Of a DNA stretch of 64,000 bases, positions 1-8,133 are shown one piece after another. Below the pieces are notes generated by a model. That model had not been told where the DNA came from, searched no databases, and saw nothing but the letters and a program-made list of their open reading frames with translations. The stretch spans positions 1 through 64,000 of the forward strand of contig URVJ01000012.1 of assembly GCA_900551295.1 (NCBI GenBank). Direction: 5' to 3'. The translations under genes were made by a program, and so were the position numbers. Source of the stretch: an uncultured Eubacteriales bacterium (GTDB lineage: Bacteria > Bacillota > Clostridia > Oscillospirales > CAG-382). The stretch's first letter is position 1. Every line of letters begins with the position of its first letter.

Positions 1-4
1 TACT

Positions 5-319
5 GACGCTTTTCTACGGAGAAAAGCGGTCGAAAAGCCGTTCAAGGGACTACTCGCCTCTTGACAATCCCCCGACGGGAGGATTTTGCCCTGAACTTTA
101 ATTTCTACCCCTCAACAGCTTTTTCTAAAGTGACCACTTGTTACTACGGCACGTCCACGTAACCTACGGCAAAATCGCCGCGCGACAGGCGCGCGGATAT
201 AGGGTTCTGTACTAAGTTAAACTACTCGGCGAAAGTGTTATTTTTTTTATAGTCATGCAGTCAACAGGACACACTTTTCCGACCAGCTCGCCTACGGCGA
301 GATGACTACGGCTGAATGT
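5..319. repeat. Left arm of a large diverged inverted repeat
   Basis: The reverse complement of 708-1010 matches this stretch, best over about 167-319, where blocks such as GCCGCGCGACAGGCGCGCGG and CTCGCCTACGGCGAG recur; the outer part is more eroded (shared blocks AAAAGCCGTTC and GGAGGATTT). The arm may continue beyond the window edge. Both arms contain small GC-rich palindromes. The arms enclose a ribbon-helix-helix gene at 475-651. No long reading frame in it looks real. From memory, translations of this kind of sequence are often annotated as short hypothetical proteins in Oscillospirales genomes, which would make it a dispersed repeat; unverified. Confidence 0.75.
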
Positions 320-328
320 TACTTTTTT

Positions 329-353
329 GCACAGTTTTTACTGTGCTTTTTTT
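329..353 (+). terminator. Intrinsic terminator at the inner edge of the left arm
   Basis: A 7-bp stem GCACAGT/ACTGTGC with a four-T loop is followed by seven Ts. It would stop plus-strand transcription entering from outside the window before it reaches the RHH gene. Confidence 0.75.
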
Positions 354-388
354 ATTTCTCGTAAAAAAGTGTTCGTCATATATGCGTC

Positions 389-417
389 ATTATACCACCA
401 CTTTCGGAAAAATGCAA
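389..417 (-). promoter_or_regulatory. Sigma-A-like promoter, leftward
   Basis: Read on the minus strand, TTGCAT (412-417) and TATAAT (389-394) are 17 bp apart. It points toward position 1, divergent from the RHH gene promoter, and overlaps its control region. No gene is visible in its path inside the window. Confidence 0.5.
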
Positions 418-458
418 TATTTTCACTATAATTTAATCAAAATAACATCATAGTGGTG
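396..458. promoter_or_regulatory. Candidate operator: CACCACT / AGTGGTG half-sites
   Basis: A 7-bp perfect inverted repeat, CACCACT at 396-402 and AGTGGTG at 452-458, brackets the -10 box (TATAAT, 427-432) of the RHH gene and abuts the divergent leftward promoter. Ribbon-helix-helix proteins commonly repress their own promoters through short inverted sites, so autoregulation is the natural inference; nothing here proves it. Confidence 0.4.
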
Positions 459-474
459 TAATTGAGGTGAAAAT

Positions 475-651
475 ATGGAGAACAAGCTTTTAAGATATAC
501 GCTGAGAGTTGACCGTTTGCTGTTTCAGAAGTTTCGCTATATCGCCGAGTCGGAAGGCAGAAGTGCAAACAAGGAAATTGAGCAGTATCTGAAAAGATGT
601 GTCGCAGAATACGAAAAGCAAAACGGAAAAATTGAAATAACCGAAGAATAA
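475..651 (+). CDS. Arc-like ribbon-helix-helix DNA-binding protein (58 aa)
   Basis: The 58-residue product begins MENKLLRYTLRVD, a short beta-strand pattern, followed by two predicted helices (about residues 14-26 and 31-48) separated by ESEGRSAN. The 'GRSANKEIEQYLKRC' stretch is typical of Arc/MetJ-type ribbon-helix-helix regulators, which bind DNA as dimers through the N-terminal strand. A GAGGTG ribosome site (464-469) lies 5 nt before the ATG and a TATAAT sits at 427-432. The gene stands alone between two inverted-repeat arms, with a short GC hairpin and T-run after its stop (653-680). Such proteins are frequent on plasmids, phages and integrative elements. The coding call is good; its target and whether it belongs to a mobile unit are inference. 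Confidence 0.8.
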   Translation: MENKLLRYTLRVDRLLFQKFRYIAESEGRSANKEIEQYLKRCVAEYEKQNGKIEITEE

Positions 652-652
652 T

Positions 653-680
653 AGGGTGCGCTTTACAGCCGCCCCTTTTT
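653..680 (+). terminator. Probable terminator of the RHH gene
   Basis: GGGTGCG pairs with CGCCCC (one bulged T) around a nine-base loop and is followed by a run of five Ts. It lies just after the RHH stop codon. Confidence 0.5.
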
Positions 681-707
681 GCTCTTTCCCCCAACATAAA
701 ACTAAAA

Positions 708-1010
708 TTCAGCCGTAGTCATCTCGCCGTAGGCGAGCTGGTCGTAAAGGTAAGTCCTGTTGACTGTTTGAGTATATAAAAAATAACACTTGCGCCGAAA
801 ATAATTTTACTTCGTACAGAACCCCATATCCGCGCGCCTGTCGCGCGGCGATTTCGCGGCACAGTTTTAGGGACAGTGCGAAACGAGAGTTTTTGAGCTT
901 TCGGAGGGGCAAATGGGTTTCATCAGGCGAAATCCTCCACGTAGCCACGCTTTCGCGGCGGCGTTTGAGCCGCGAACGGCTTTTGCAACTTTTTCGCCGT
1001 CGAAAAGTTG
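708..1010. repeat. Right arm of the inverted repeat
   Basis: This is the reverse-complement counterpart of 5-319. The inner half (708-866) aligns almost continuously with the left arm; the outer half only in blocks. Short frames on the minus strand are poor in coding character and are not annotated as genes. The 270 bases after the arm (1011-1262) hold only a 10-bp hairpin at 1089-1112 (CCACTTTTCG/CGAAAAGTGG) and the leader of the next gene. Confidence 0.75.
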
Positions 1011-1280
1011 GAGAATAGAGTTGCATATGGCAGTGAATAATCTGTTTCTGCCCAAAACAAAAAAATCAGCTAAGCACAAAGTATCTTTCCACTTTTCGAT
1101 TCCGAAAAGTGGGTGTATAGGGCTGCAAGTGGAAGTGGATTATCTTTTTTAGCCCAAATCAGACATCACTCAAAAAAAAGAAAAAAATTTCCCTCTTCTG
1201 CCTTGATTGTCCATAAATAACGTGTTATAATATCTAAATAAAAATCTAATTATATTATCTTCCCGGAGGAATTTCAAAAA

Positions 1281-1550
1281 ATGAAAGCAGTTATTACAGT
1301 CACCGCTAAGGACGCTAAAGGTATTATCGCTAAAGTAAGCGCAAAACTCTTTGAGTACGGCGCAAATGTAGTTGATATCTCCCAGAGCGTTATCGGTGAA
1401 TATTTCGCTATGATTATGCTCGTCGAACTCGATGATAAGGAAAAGAAGTTCTTTGAAATGTCCGATGCGCTTAAAACCCTCGGTGAACAGACCGGTCTCG
1501 TTATCCACGCTATGCATGAGGATATTTTTAATTCCATGCACCGTATCTGA
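1281..1550 (+). CDS. ACT domain protein (UPF0237)
   Basis: This 89-residue protein is essentially one ACT domain: beta-alpha-beta-beta-alpha-beta beginning MKAVITVTAKDAKGIIAKV and containing the glycine-containing first turn (DAKGIIA) where ACT domains bind small ligands such as amino acids. Full length matches the UPF0237 family. A GGAGGA site at 1264-1269 precedes the ATG. It is followed after 28 bases by the UPF0210 gene; the two families are commonly neighbours in Firmicutes and archaea, so the ACT protein may be the ligand-sensing partner of the UPF0210 protein. The function of both is unknown; regulation by an amino acid is inference from the ACT fold. Confidence 0.92.
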   Translation: MKAVITVTAKDAKGIIAKVSAKLFEYGANVVDISQSVIGEYFAMIMLVELDDKEKKFFEMSDALKTLGEQTGLVIHAMHEDIFNSMHRI

Positions 1551-1578
1551 ATTTCCGCCGAAAGGATTTTGCTTTATC

Positions 1579-2937
1579 ATGATAAATACTAAAGATATTC
1601 TCGAAACAATCAATATGATCCGCGAGGAACATCTCGACGTCAGAACCATTACCATGGGTATCTCCCTGCTCGACTGCGCGGACGGTACCGCAGAAAAAAC
1701 CTGCGAAAATATTTATAATAAAATCACAACTTACGCAAAAGACCTCGTGAAAACCGGCGAAGATATCGAAAAAGAATACGGTATCCCGATTATTCATAAG
1801 CGCGTTTCCGTTACACCCATTTCCCTCGTTGGCGGTCTCAAAACAAAAGAAGATTATATCCTCGCCGCAAAGACTCTCGATAAAGCCGCAGCAGCAACAG
1901 GCATTAACTTTATCGGCGGTTTCTCGGCTCTCGTTCAGAAAGGCATGACTAATAAGGAACTCGCTTTCTTTGAGGCAGTTCCCGAAGCTATCGCTTCAAC
2001 CGAAAGAGTGTGCTCAAGCGTAAACGTCGGCTCGACGCGCGCAGGTATTGACATGGACGCAATCAATAAGTGCGGTCATATCGTAAAAGAGCTTGCAAGA
2101 CTTACCAAGGACGACTGCTCTATCGGCTGCGCTAAATTCGTCGTGTTTACCAATGTCCCCGAAGATAACCCGTTCATGGCAGGCGCGTTTCACGGCGTGG
2201 GAGAACCCGAATGTGAGATCAACGTCGGCGTTTCGGGTCCCGGCGTTGTAAGACACGCTATCGAAAGCGCAGGCAGCTGCTCTCTTACAGAGCTTGCCGA
2301 AATCATAAAGAAAACCGCGTTCAAGGTCACAAGAATGGGTCAGCTCGTTGCGGTTGAGGCTTCAAAAAGACTCGGCGTGCCTTTCGGTATCGTCGATCTG
2401 TCGCTCGCTCCGACTCCGGCTATCGGCGACTCGGTTGCACGTATACTCGAGGCTATGGGACTTGAGAAGTGCGGCACTCACGGAACTACGGCTGCTTTAG
2501 CTATGCTCAACGACGCAGTTAAAAAGGGCGGCAGCATGGCGTCCAGCAGAGTCGGCGGTCTTTCGGGTGCGTTTATTCCCGTTTCCGAGGACGAAGGCAT
2601 GATCGAGGCTGCAGCCTGCGGTGCGCTTACCATCGAAAAGCTTGAGGCTATGACCTGCGTCTGCTCGGTAGGTCTTGATATGATCGCAATCCCCGGCGAT
2701 ACCCCCGAAGAAACAATTTCGGCTATCATCGCGGACGAATCCGCTATCGGTATGATAAACTCCAAGACTACCGCCGCAAGACTTATTCCTGCTTACGGCA
2801 AAAAAGCCGGCGACAGCGTTGAATTCGGCGGTCTGCTCGGTTATGCCCCAGTTATCCCCGTGAATACTTATTCGAGCGAAGTGTTCGTAAGACGCGGAGG
2901 AAGAATCCCGGCTCCTATTCACAGCCTTAAAAACTGA
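1579..2937 (+). CDS. UPF0210 (PFL family) protein
   Basis: The 452-residue product starts MINTKDILETINMIREEHLD, contains IRTITMGISLLDC-like sequence near residue 20, and ends RIPAPIHSLKN, all characteristic of UPF0210 (DUF711). The ATG at 1579 is chosen because it gives the family's usual length of about 450 and is preceded by AAAGGA; an upstream in-frame extension overlaps the ACT gene and is rejected. UPF0210 proteins share a fold with pyruvate-formate-lyase-type barrels, but no glycyl-radical motif is visible and no activity is established. It is cotranscribed with the ACT gene and probably functions with it. Confidence 0.93.
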   Translation: MINTKDILETINMIREEHLDVRTITMGISLLDCADGTAEKTCENIYNKITTYAKDLVKTGEDIEKEYGIPIIHKRVSVTPISLVGGLKTKEDYILAAKTLDKAAAATGINFIGGFSALVQKGMTNKELAFFEAVPEAIASTERVCSSVNVGSTRAGIDMDAINKCGHIVKELARLTKDDCSIGCAKFVVFTNVPEDNPFMAGAFHGVGEPECEINVGVSGPGVVRHAIESAGSCSLTELAEIIKKTAFKVTRMGQLVAVEASKRLGVPFGIVDLSLAPTPAIGDSVARILEAMGLEKCGTHGTTAALAMLNDAVKKGGSMASSRVGGLSGAFIPVSEDEGMIEAAACGALTIEKLEAMTCVCSVGLDMIAIPGDTPEETISAIIADESAIGMINSKTTAARLIPAYGKKAGDSVEFGGLLGYAPVIPVNTYSSEVFVRRGGRIPAPIHSLKN

Positions 2938-3005
2938 TTTTCTTTTGAATTTACATTGTTTTTCATCATTATGCGATATTTTGTCGTAAAAAGCGAAAAT
3001 ATGTA

Positions 3006-3034
3006 TTGAAATTTGCGTATATATGTGTTATAAT
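3006..3034 (+). promoter_or_regulatory. Sigma-A promoter with extended -10
   Basis: TTGAAA (3006-3011), 17-bp spacer, TGTTATAAT with the hexamer TATAAT at 3029-3034. Transcription should start near 3041, almost exactly at the base of the leader hairpin. Confidence 0.85.
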
Positions 3035-3090
3035 AGTCTGTGTGTGCGGTGTTTACTGTTTTTGACACTCGCATCACAGACTGTTTTTTT
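3035..3090 (+). terminator. Leader hairpin with T-run (attenuator or upstream terminator)
   Basis: AGTCTGTG pairs with CACAGACT and an inner stem continues (TGCG/CGCA, GTGT/ACAC), followed by seven Ts at 3084-3090. It sits between the promoter at 3006-3034 and the gene at 3121. Because the expected start site lies at the base of the stem, it may terminate the upstream UPF0210 transcript or act as an attenuator in the leader of the new transcript. Confidence 0.6.
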
Positions 3091-3120
3091 CATATTATAG
3101 TATACAGGAGGTGAAAAATA

Positions 3121-3786
3121 TTGGAAATGACAAACAAGGCTCTTTACGACACATCTCATACGATCGCGGCAGAGCTTATCGGTGCGCACGAATATCCGTG
3201 GCAGGTGCTTCCCGAAATAAAGGAATTCATCATACGTCTCGGAAACACGCTTAATTCCGAAAAGTTCGAGAAACGCGGCGAGGACATCTGGGTTGCCAAA
3301 AGCGCAAAGGTCTTCCCGTCGGCTTATATTGCAGGTCCCTGCATTATCGACGAGAACGCAGAGGTGCGCCACTGTGCTTTTATCCGCGGCAGCGCTATCG
3401 TAGGCAAGAACTGCGTTGTGGGCAACTCCACCGAGCTTAAAAACGTTATCCTCTTCGACAACGTTCAGGTTCCGCATTACAATTACGTAGGCGACAGCAT
3501 TCTGGGATTCAAGTCACATCTCGGTGCGGGCGCAATTACGTCAAACGTAAAAAGCGACAAGACTCTCGTTACTGTAAACTATAACGGCGAAAGAGTCGAA
3601 ACGGGACTTAAAAAGTTCGGAGCAATGGTCGGCGACATGACGGAAGTCGGCTGCAACAGCGTGCTTTGCCCGGGTACTGTTCTCGGCAAAAACTGCACGG
3701 TCTATCCCCTTTCGAGAGTGCGCGGATTTATTCCGGAGTCTCACATATTCAAGGGTGCTGAAAAGGGCATCGTGAAAAAGATCTGA
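3121..3786 (+). CDS. GlmU-like left-handed beta-helix protein
   Basis: The 221-residue protein has a short N-terminal region (about 1-60) and then hexapeptide repeats forming a left-handed beta-helix. Signatures resembling the GlmU acetyltransferase half are VVGNSTELKNVIL, HYNYVGDSILG and LGAGAITSNVKSD, but the uridylyltransferase domain of GlmU is absent. A TTG start at 3121 is preferred because the AGGAGGTG site (3106-3113) is 7 bases before it; ATG at 3127 is the alternative. It lies directly upstream of the glmS ribozyme and glmS, which supports a role in amino-sugar or UDP-GlcNAc metabolism, for example acetylation of a sugar phosphate. Whether it is an acetyltransferase, and on what substrate, cannot be settled here. 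Confidence 0.85.
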   Translation: MEMTNKALYDTSHTIAAELIGAHEYPWQVLPEIKEFIIRLGNTLNSEKFEKRGEDIWVAKSAKVFPSAYIAGPCIIDENAEVRHCAFIRGSAIVGKNCVVGNSTELKNVILFDNVQVPHYNYVGDSILGFKSHLGAGAITSNVKSDKTLVTVNYNGERVETGLKKFGAMVGDMTEVGCNSVLCPGTVLGKNCTVYPLSRVRGFIPESHIFKGAEKGIVKKI

Positions 3787-3881
3787 CGTTAAATCAAAAC
3801 GACATCTGTATCATTTTTGCGGCTCTTTTCGGGAACCCGCAAACTATCAAACAAAAGGCAGCGGATCATATTCCGTTTTAT

Positions 3882-4072
3882 GCTTTAGCGCCCGACCGCC
3901 GAAAAACAGTTCACGGCGGCGACGAGGAACAGGGTTATCGAATATTCGGCGGATGCCCTGACGGCAGTGCGGTTACTGTCGGAAATTTCTGTTTCAAAAA
4001 TCCGTATGACACTTCAAAAAAAGTGTTTTCGGCGCAACAAAGGCAGAAATACTTAACGGAAAAATACAAATA
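3882..4072 (+). ncRNA. glmS ribozyme/riboswitch
   Basis: Hallmarks of the glmS self-cleaving ribozyme are present in order: the cleavage-site core AGCGCC (cleavage expected between A3887 and G3888), a P1 hairpin with GACCGCCG/CGGCGGC arms, GACGAGG, CAGGGTTATCGA, TTCGGCGGATGCCCTG, a GGTTACTGTC-type segment and the 3' domain ending CTTAACGGAAAAATAC. The family cleaves its own mRNA when bound to glucosamine-6-phosphate, destabilising glmS mRNA when product is plentiful. Here it lies between the beta-helix gene and glmS, so if both share a transcript, cleavage would separate the two messages. Confidence 0.96.
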
Positions 4073-4130
4073 AAGCTCGCTTGCTGTCATGTTCCCGAAA
4101 CGGCAGTGCAGCAAACGGAGTAATATATTT

Positions 4131-5972
4131 ATGTGCGGAATTATCGGTTTTACCGGGAAAACAAACGCTGTTCCCCTTCTTCTTGACGGTCTTTCGGCTC
4201 TCGAATACAGGGGATACGACTCTGCCGGAATTGCTGTTTTCGGCAAAAACGGAGATCTTGAGGTCTACAAGTCAAAAGGACGTCTTGCGGTTGTCGCTGA
4301 AAAGATCGCGTCGCTGCCCGAACCTCTCGTATCTAACTGCGGAATAGGTCACACACGCTGGGCAACTCACGGCGAGCCGTCGGACATCAACGCCCATCCT
4401 CACGGAACGGAAAACGTATACATTGTCCACAACGGCATTATCGAGAACTATGCCGAAATCAAAAAGACGCTCACCGAAAATGGCTACAGTTTTGTTTCGG
4501 AGACTGACACGGAAGTTGCGGCAAAGCTGCTTGACATGAACTATCTCGAAACACGCGATCCGTTAAAGGCACTTAAAAAGACTATTTCAGAGCTTCGCGG
4601 CTCTTACGCACTCGGCGCTATTTTCAAGGATTATCCCGGCGAAATATACGCGTCGCGCAAGGACAGTCCGCTTATTCTTGCAGTATCGGACGACGGAAAC
4701 TACATTGCCTCCGACATTCCGGCTGTTCTCAAGCACACAAGAAAATACTATCACATATTTGAGGGCGAAATTGCCAAGGTCACACCCAACAGCATTACAA
4801 TATACGATGCAGACATGAAAGTATGCGACCGCGCTCTCGAAGAGGCAAAGTGGGATCTCGAAGCTGCCGAAAAGAGCGGTTATCCCCACTTTATGATAAA
4901 GGAAATCAACGAAGAACCCGATGCTATCGTAAAAACGCTGCGTCCGAGAATCAAGGACGGCATGCCTGACTTCGGCATCGACGCGCTGACCGACGAAAGA
5001 CTTTCAAAGTTCACAAGAATTCACGTTCTTGCCTGCGGCACGGCTATGCACGCAGGTCTTGTCGGAAAATTTGCAGCCGAAAGCCTTGCAAGAGTTCCGG
5101 TTGACGTTGAGATTGCGTCGGAATTCAGATACAAGAACCCGATTTTACAGTCCACAGACCTTGCAATAATAATTTCACAGTCCGGCGAGACTGCCGACAC
5201 GCTTGCGGCTCTCAGACTCTGCAAAGAACACGGCGTATTCACGCTCGGAATTGTAAACGTTGCAGGTTCTACCATTGCACGCGAAGCGGACGCCGTTATG
5301 TACACATGGGCAGGCCCCGAAATCGCCGTTGCCAGCACAAAGGCATACACGGTACAGATCTCGCTTATGTATCTCTTCGCTCTGCGCCTTGCATATGCAA
5401 ACGGTCATCTCACCGAGGCACAGACAAAGGCTTATGTAGACGAACTTCTTAACAAGTCTCCCGAAGCCGTAAAACAGGCTATCAAGCTTGACGGCAAGTG
5501 CAAGGAGATTGCAGACAAGATCAAGAACGCGTCCGACGTATTCTATATCGGCAGAGGACTTGACTATGCGCTCTCGATGGAGGCATCGTTAAAGCTCAAG
5601 GAAATATCCTACATTCACTGCGAGGCTTACGCCGCAGGAGAACTCAAGCACGGCACGATATCGCTTATCACGGACGGTGTTCCGGTATTTGCGCTTGCAA
5701 ACTCCGACGCTCTGTTTGAAAAGATGGTAAGCAACATCAAGGAAGTCCGTGCAAGAGGAGCTGAGGTCTTTATGATCTGCCGTGAAAAGGACAAAGACAA
5801 GATACCCGAAGGCGTTGCGGACGACGTAATACTCGTTCCCGAACTTTCAGAGGTATTTATGGCAATGCCGGTTGCGACCGCGGTTCAGCTTATCGCTTAC
5901 CACACGTCGGTTCTTCTCGGCTGTGACGTTGACAAACCCAGAAACCTTGCAAAATCAGTTACGGTTGAGTAA
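4131..5972 (+). CDS. glmS: Glutamine--fructose-6-phosphate aminotransferase (isomerizing)
   Basis: GlmS makes glucosamine-6-phosphate from fructose-6-phosphate and glutamine, the first committed step toward UDP-GlcNAc and peptidoglycan. The ATG at 4131 gives MCGIIGFTG with the N-terminal nucleophile Cys2 that becomes exposed after Met removal; an upstream in-frame extension would bury it and is rejected. The glutaminase domain covers about residues 1-225, with the GYDSAGIAVF and TRWATHGEPS motifs; two SIS sugar-isomerase domains follow (LACGTAMHAG, SQSGETADT), and the chain ends in KPRNLAKSVTVE as in the family. Length 613 is normal. Control by the ribozyme at 3882-4072 is the expected regulation. 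A terminator follows at 5997-6021. Confidence 0.98.
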   Translation: MCGIIGFTGKTNAVPLLLDGLSALEYRGYDSAGIAVFGKNGDLEVYKSKGRLAVVAEKIASLPEPLVSNCGIGHTRWATHGEPSDINAHPHGTENVYIVHNGIIENYAEIKKTLTENGYSFVSETDTEVAAKLLDMNYLETRDPLKALKKTISELRGSYALGAIFKDYPGEIYASRKDSPLILAVSDDGNYIASDIPAVLKHTRKYYHIFEGEIAKVTPNSITIYDADMKVCDRALEEAKWDLEAAEKSGYPHFMIKEINEEPDAIVKTLRPRIKDGMPDFGIDALTDERLSKFTRIHVLACGTAMHAGLVGKFAAESLARVPVDVEIASEFRYKNPILQSTDLAIIISQSGETADTLAALRLCKEHGVFTLGIVNVAGSTIAREADAVMYTWAGPEIAVASTKAYTVQISLMYLFALRLAYANGHLTEAQTKAYVDELLNKSPEAVKQAIKLDGKCKEIADKIKNASDVFYIGRGLDYALSMEASLKLKEISYIHCEAYAAGELKHGTISLITDGVPVFALANSDALFEKMVSNIKEVRARGAEVFMICREKDKDKIPEGVADDVILVPELSEVFMAMPVATAVQLIAYHTSVLLGCDVDKPRNLAKSVTVE

Positions 5973-5996
5973 TAGCTCTGATAAAGAACAAACTTC

Positions 5997-6021
5997 AGGC
6001 AGTCCGAAAGGACTGCCTTTT
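5997..6021 (+). terminator. glmS terminator
   Basis: A 9-bp perfect stem AGGCAGTCC/GGACTGCCT with a GAAA tetraloop is followed by a short T-run. Confidence 0.88.
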
Positions 6022-6114
6022 CATATAAAAAAAGCACCGGCCAATTCGTTTCTTAAATGGTCAGTGCGATTTTAATTTATACGTATTTTTAAGTTTACAC
6101 GAAAAAGCGCTGCG

Positions 6115-7485
6115 TTACATGGAAATCCAGCCGAAAGCGTTTGCTATTGAGCTGATGAGGATAATTGCCGCGAAGAACGGGCACAAGAAACGTATCATGG
6201 CGTTGAAAATCTTTCTTCTGCGGAAAGCACAGCCGTTAAGAGTAACCTCCTCCGCAATGCGGTCTGTGCCGATCACACGGGAAACAAATATGCAGCTTGC
6301 AATAGCCGCAATGGGCATCATTACGGAGTTTGTCAGAAAATCAAAGAAGTCAAGGAACTGCATACCAAGAACGGTGACATTTGCCAAAGGCCCGTAGCCA
6401 AGGCTTGACAGACTTCCGAGTGCAACCATGGATATACCGATAACGACAGTAGACTTGTTTCGGCTCCAGTGTAATTCATCCTGCAATGTGGAAACGGCAC
6501 TTTCGGTGAGCGCAATCGAGCTTGTCACTGCAGCAAACAGCACAAGCAAGAAGAACGCAATGCCTATCACCGTGCCGAATCCCATTGAGTCGAATACTTT
6601 GGGAATGGTTATGAACATCAGCGAAGGGCCTGCTTTCAAAGCTTCGGGGTCGCCGCCCGAAAACGCAAACACCGCAGGAATAATCATAAGACCTGCCATA
6701 ATTGCAATGGCAGTGTCAAAGATTTCGACGTTGCGTGTGGAATCCTCTATTGAAACATCTTTTTTCATATATGAGCCGAATGTGATGAGAATACCCATGG
6801 CAATGGACAGTGAATAGAACATCTGACCCATTGCGGAAACCACCGTCATCCACGAAAAGTTCTTGGGATTGGGCACAAGAAAGTATTTAACCCCCGCCAT
6901 GGCTCCGGGACGGGTTACGGAGTAAATTCCGATTATCAGCGACAGCACTACCAGAATTGGCATCATAACCTTTGAAACACGTTCTATGCCGTTCTCAACG
7001 CCTGCAAAGATGACTGCAAGCGTCATCGCCGCAAAAATAAGAAAACAAAGTTCAGAGGAAAATCCGTCGGAAATAAATGCGGAAAAATATCCGTCCGCAG
7101 CGACTGCATGTCCTTTCCCAAACAGGTATTCGGCAAGATATTTTACGACCCAGCCGCCGATTACCGAGTAATACGGTACTATAAGGATAGGAATTACCGC
7201 GTTGATCCAGCCGCCGAAACTGAGTGCGGGACGGTTTCCGAATGATTTATATGCTCCGACCGGACTTTTTCCCGTCATACGTCCGATAGACGTCTCGGCA
7301 ACGATCATGGTATATCCGAAAGTCATTGCAAGGATAATGTATATAAGCAGAAAAATTCCGCCGCCGTATTTTGCGGCAAGATAAGGAAAGCGCCAGATAT
7401 TGCCAAGACCTACGGACGCGCCCGCAGCGGCAAGGACAAAGCCTATTTTACCGGAAAAAGAACCTCGCTTATGCTCGTGATTCAT
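6115..7485 (-). CDS. Sodium-dependent transporter, NSS (SNF) family
   Basis: This 456-residue integral membrane protein belongs to the neurotransmitter:sodium symporter family, which in bacteria imports amino acids with Na+. The first helix carries the family signature GLGNIWRFPYL (unwound TM1 region forming sodium and substrate sites), preceded by a short cytosolic tail MNHEHKRGSFSGKIG. About 11 membrane segments are predictable, typical of bacterial members such as TnaT and MhsT. A GAGAGGAG ribosome site precedes the ATG. It is convergent with glmS. The substrate cannot be read from the sequence; hydrophobic or aromatic amino acids are usual for the family. Confidence 0.95.
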   Translation of the reverse strand: MNHEHKRGSFSGKIGFVLAAAGASVGLGNIWRFPYLAAKYGGGIFLLIYIILAMTFGYTMIVAETSIGRMTGKSPVGAYKSFGNRPALSFGGWINAVIPILIVPYYSVIGGWVVKYLAEYLFGKGHAVAADGYFSAFISDGFSSELCFLIFAAMTLAVIFAGVENGIERVSKVMMPILVVLSLIIGIYSVTRPGAMAGVKYFLVPNPKNFSWMTVVSAMGQMFYSLSIAMGILITFGSYMKKDVSIEDSTRNVEIFDTAIAIMAGLMIIPAVFAFSGGDPEALKAGPSLMFITIPKVFDSMGFGTVIGIAFFLLVLFAAVTSSIALTESAVSTLQDELHWSRNKSTVVIGISMVALGSLSSLGYGPLANVTVLGMQFLDFFDFLTNSVMMPIAAIASCIFVSRVIGTDRIAEEVTLNGCAFRRRKIFNAMIRFLCPFFAAIILISSIANAFGWISM

Positions 7486-7654
7486 GAAAATCTCCTCTCT
7501 TTATTCCACATATAGCTGATTTTGTTTATCACAGCAAAAAAAATGCCGCCGAAGCACCAAACTTATGGGAATCGTTTTTGCAACGTGCCTATTTATGTTT
7601 TGCACCAAGCGGACAGCATTTATTCCGTGATAACTCTTTGAATGTTATGTATTT

Positions 7655-8113
7655 TTACTTTTGATTCTGCTCTTTAAGAAGATCGCGTATTTCGGTGAGC
7701 AGCACTTCTTCGTTTGACGGCTCAGGTGCAGGCTCTTCTTTCTTTTCTTCCTCTTCCTTCTTTTTACGAAGCGCCATTGCCTTATTACCGGCAGCGGTAA
7801 ACACCTTAATAAAAATGAACACGGCAAGAGAAACTATGAGAAAATCGACGACGTACTGCAAAAACAGTCCGTATTTTACGGCAACCTCGGCAATTTCCGG
7901 CGTCGTATCCGTTGCCGGCACTGCGGGACTGAGCACCCATTTCTTATCCTCAAAGCTTATACCGCCCGTAAGCATAGACATAAGCGGCATTATTATATCA
8001 GATACAAGAGATGATGTAATCTTGCCGAACGCCGTTGCAATAACGACGCCGACTGCCATATCCACAACGTTTCCGCGGTTTATGAACTCTTTGAATTCTT
8101 TAAAAAATTTCAT
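7655..8113 (-). CDS. mscL: Large-conductance mechanosensitive channel
   Basis: MscL opens under membrane tension to release solutes during hypo-osmotic shock. The 152-residue sequence has the conserved N-terminal amphipathic helix MKFFKEFKEFINRGNVVDMAVG, the first transmembrane segment VVIATAFGKITSSLVSD, a periplasmic-side loop, a second segment near residues 75-97 and a charged C-terminal helix rich in Lys/Glu. Length is typical. A CGGAGGAAAC site precedes the ATG. It follows hpt by 20 bases in the same direction, so it is probably cotranscribed with hpt and tsaB. Confidence 0.97.
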   Translation of the reverse strand: MKFFKEFKEFINRGNVVDMAVGVVIATAFGKITSSLVSDIIMPLMSMLTGGISFEDKKWVLSPAVPATDTTPEIAEVAVKYGLFLQYVVDFLIVSLAVFIFIKVFTAAGNKAMALRKKKEEEEKKEEPAPEPSNEEVLLTEIRDLLKEQNQK

Positions 8114-8133
8114 TGCCGTTTCCTCCGGAAAAA

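Noticed and set aside
437..1152. Several 60-105-codon frames in the inverted-repeat arms, mostly minus strand
   Set aside because: They lack ribosome sites, overlap each other and the RHH gene, and follow the repeat sequence. They look like translations of a repeat.
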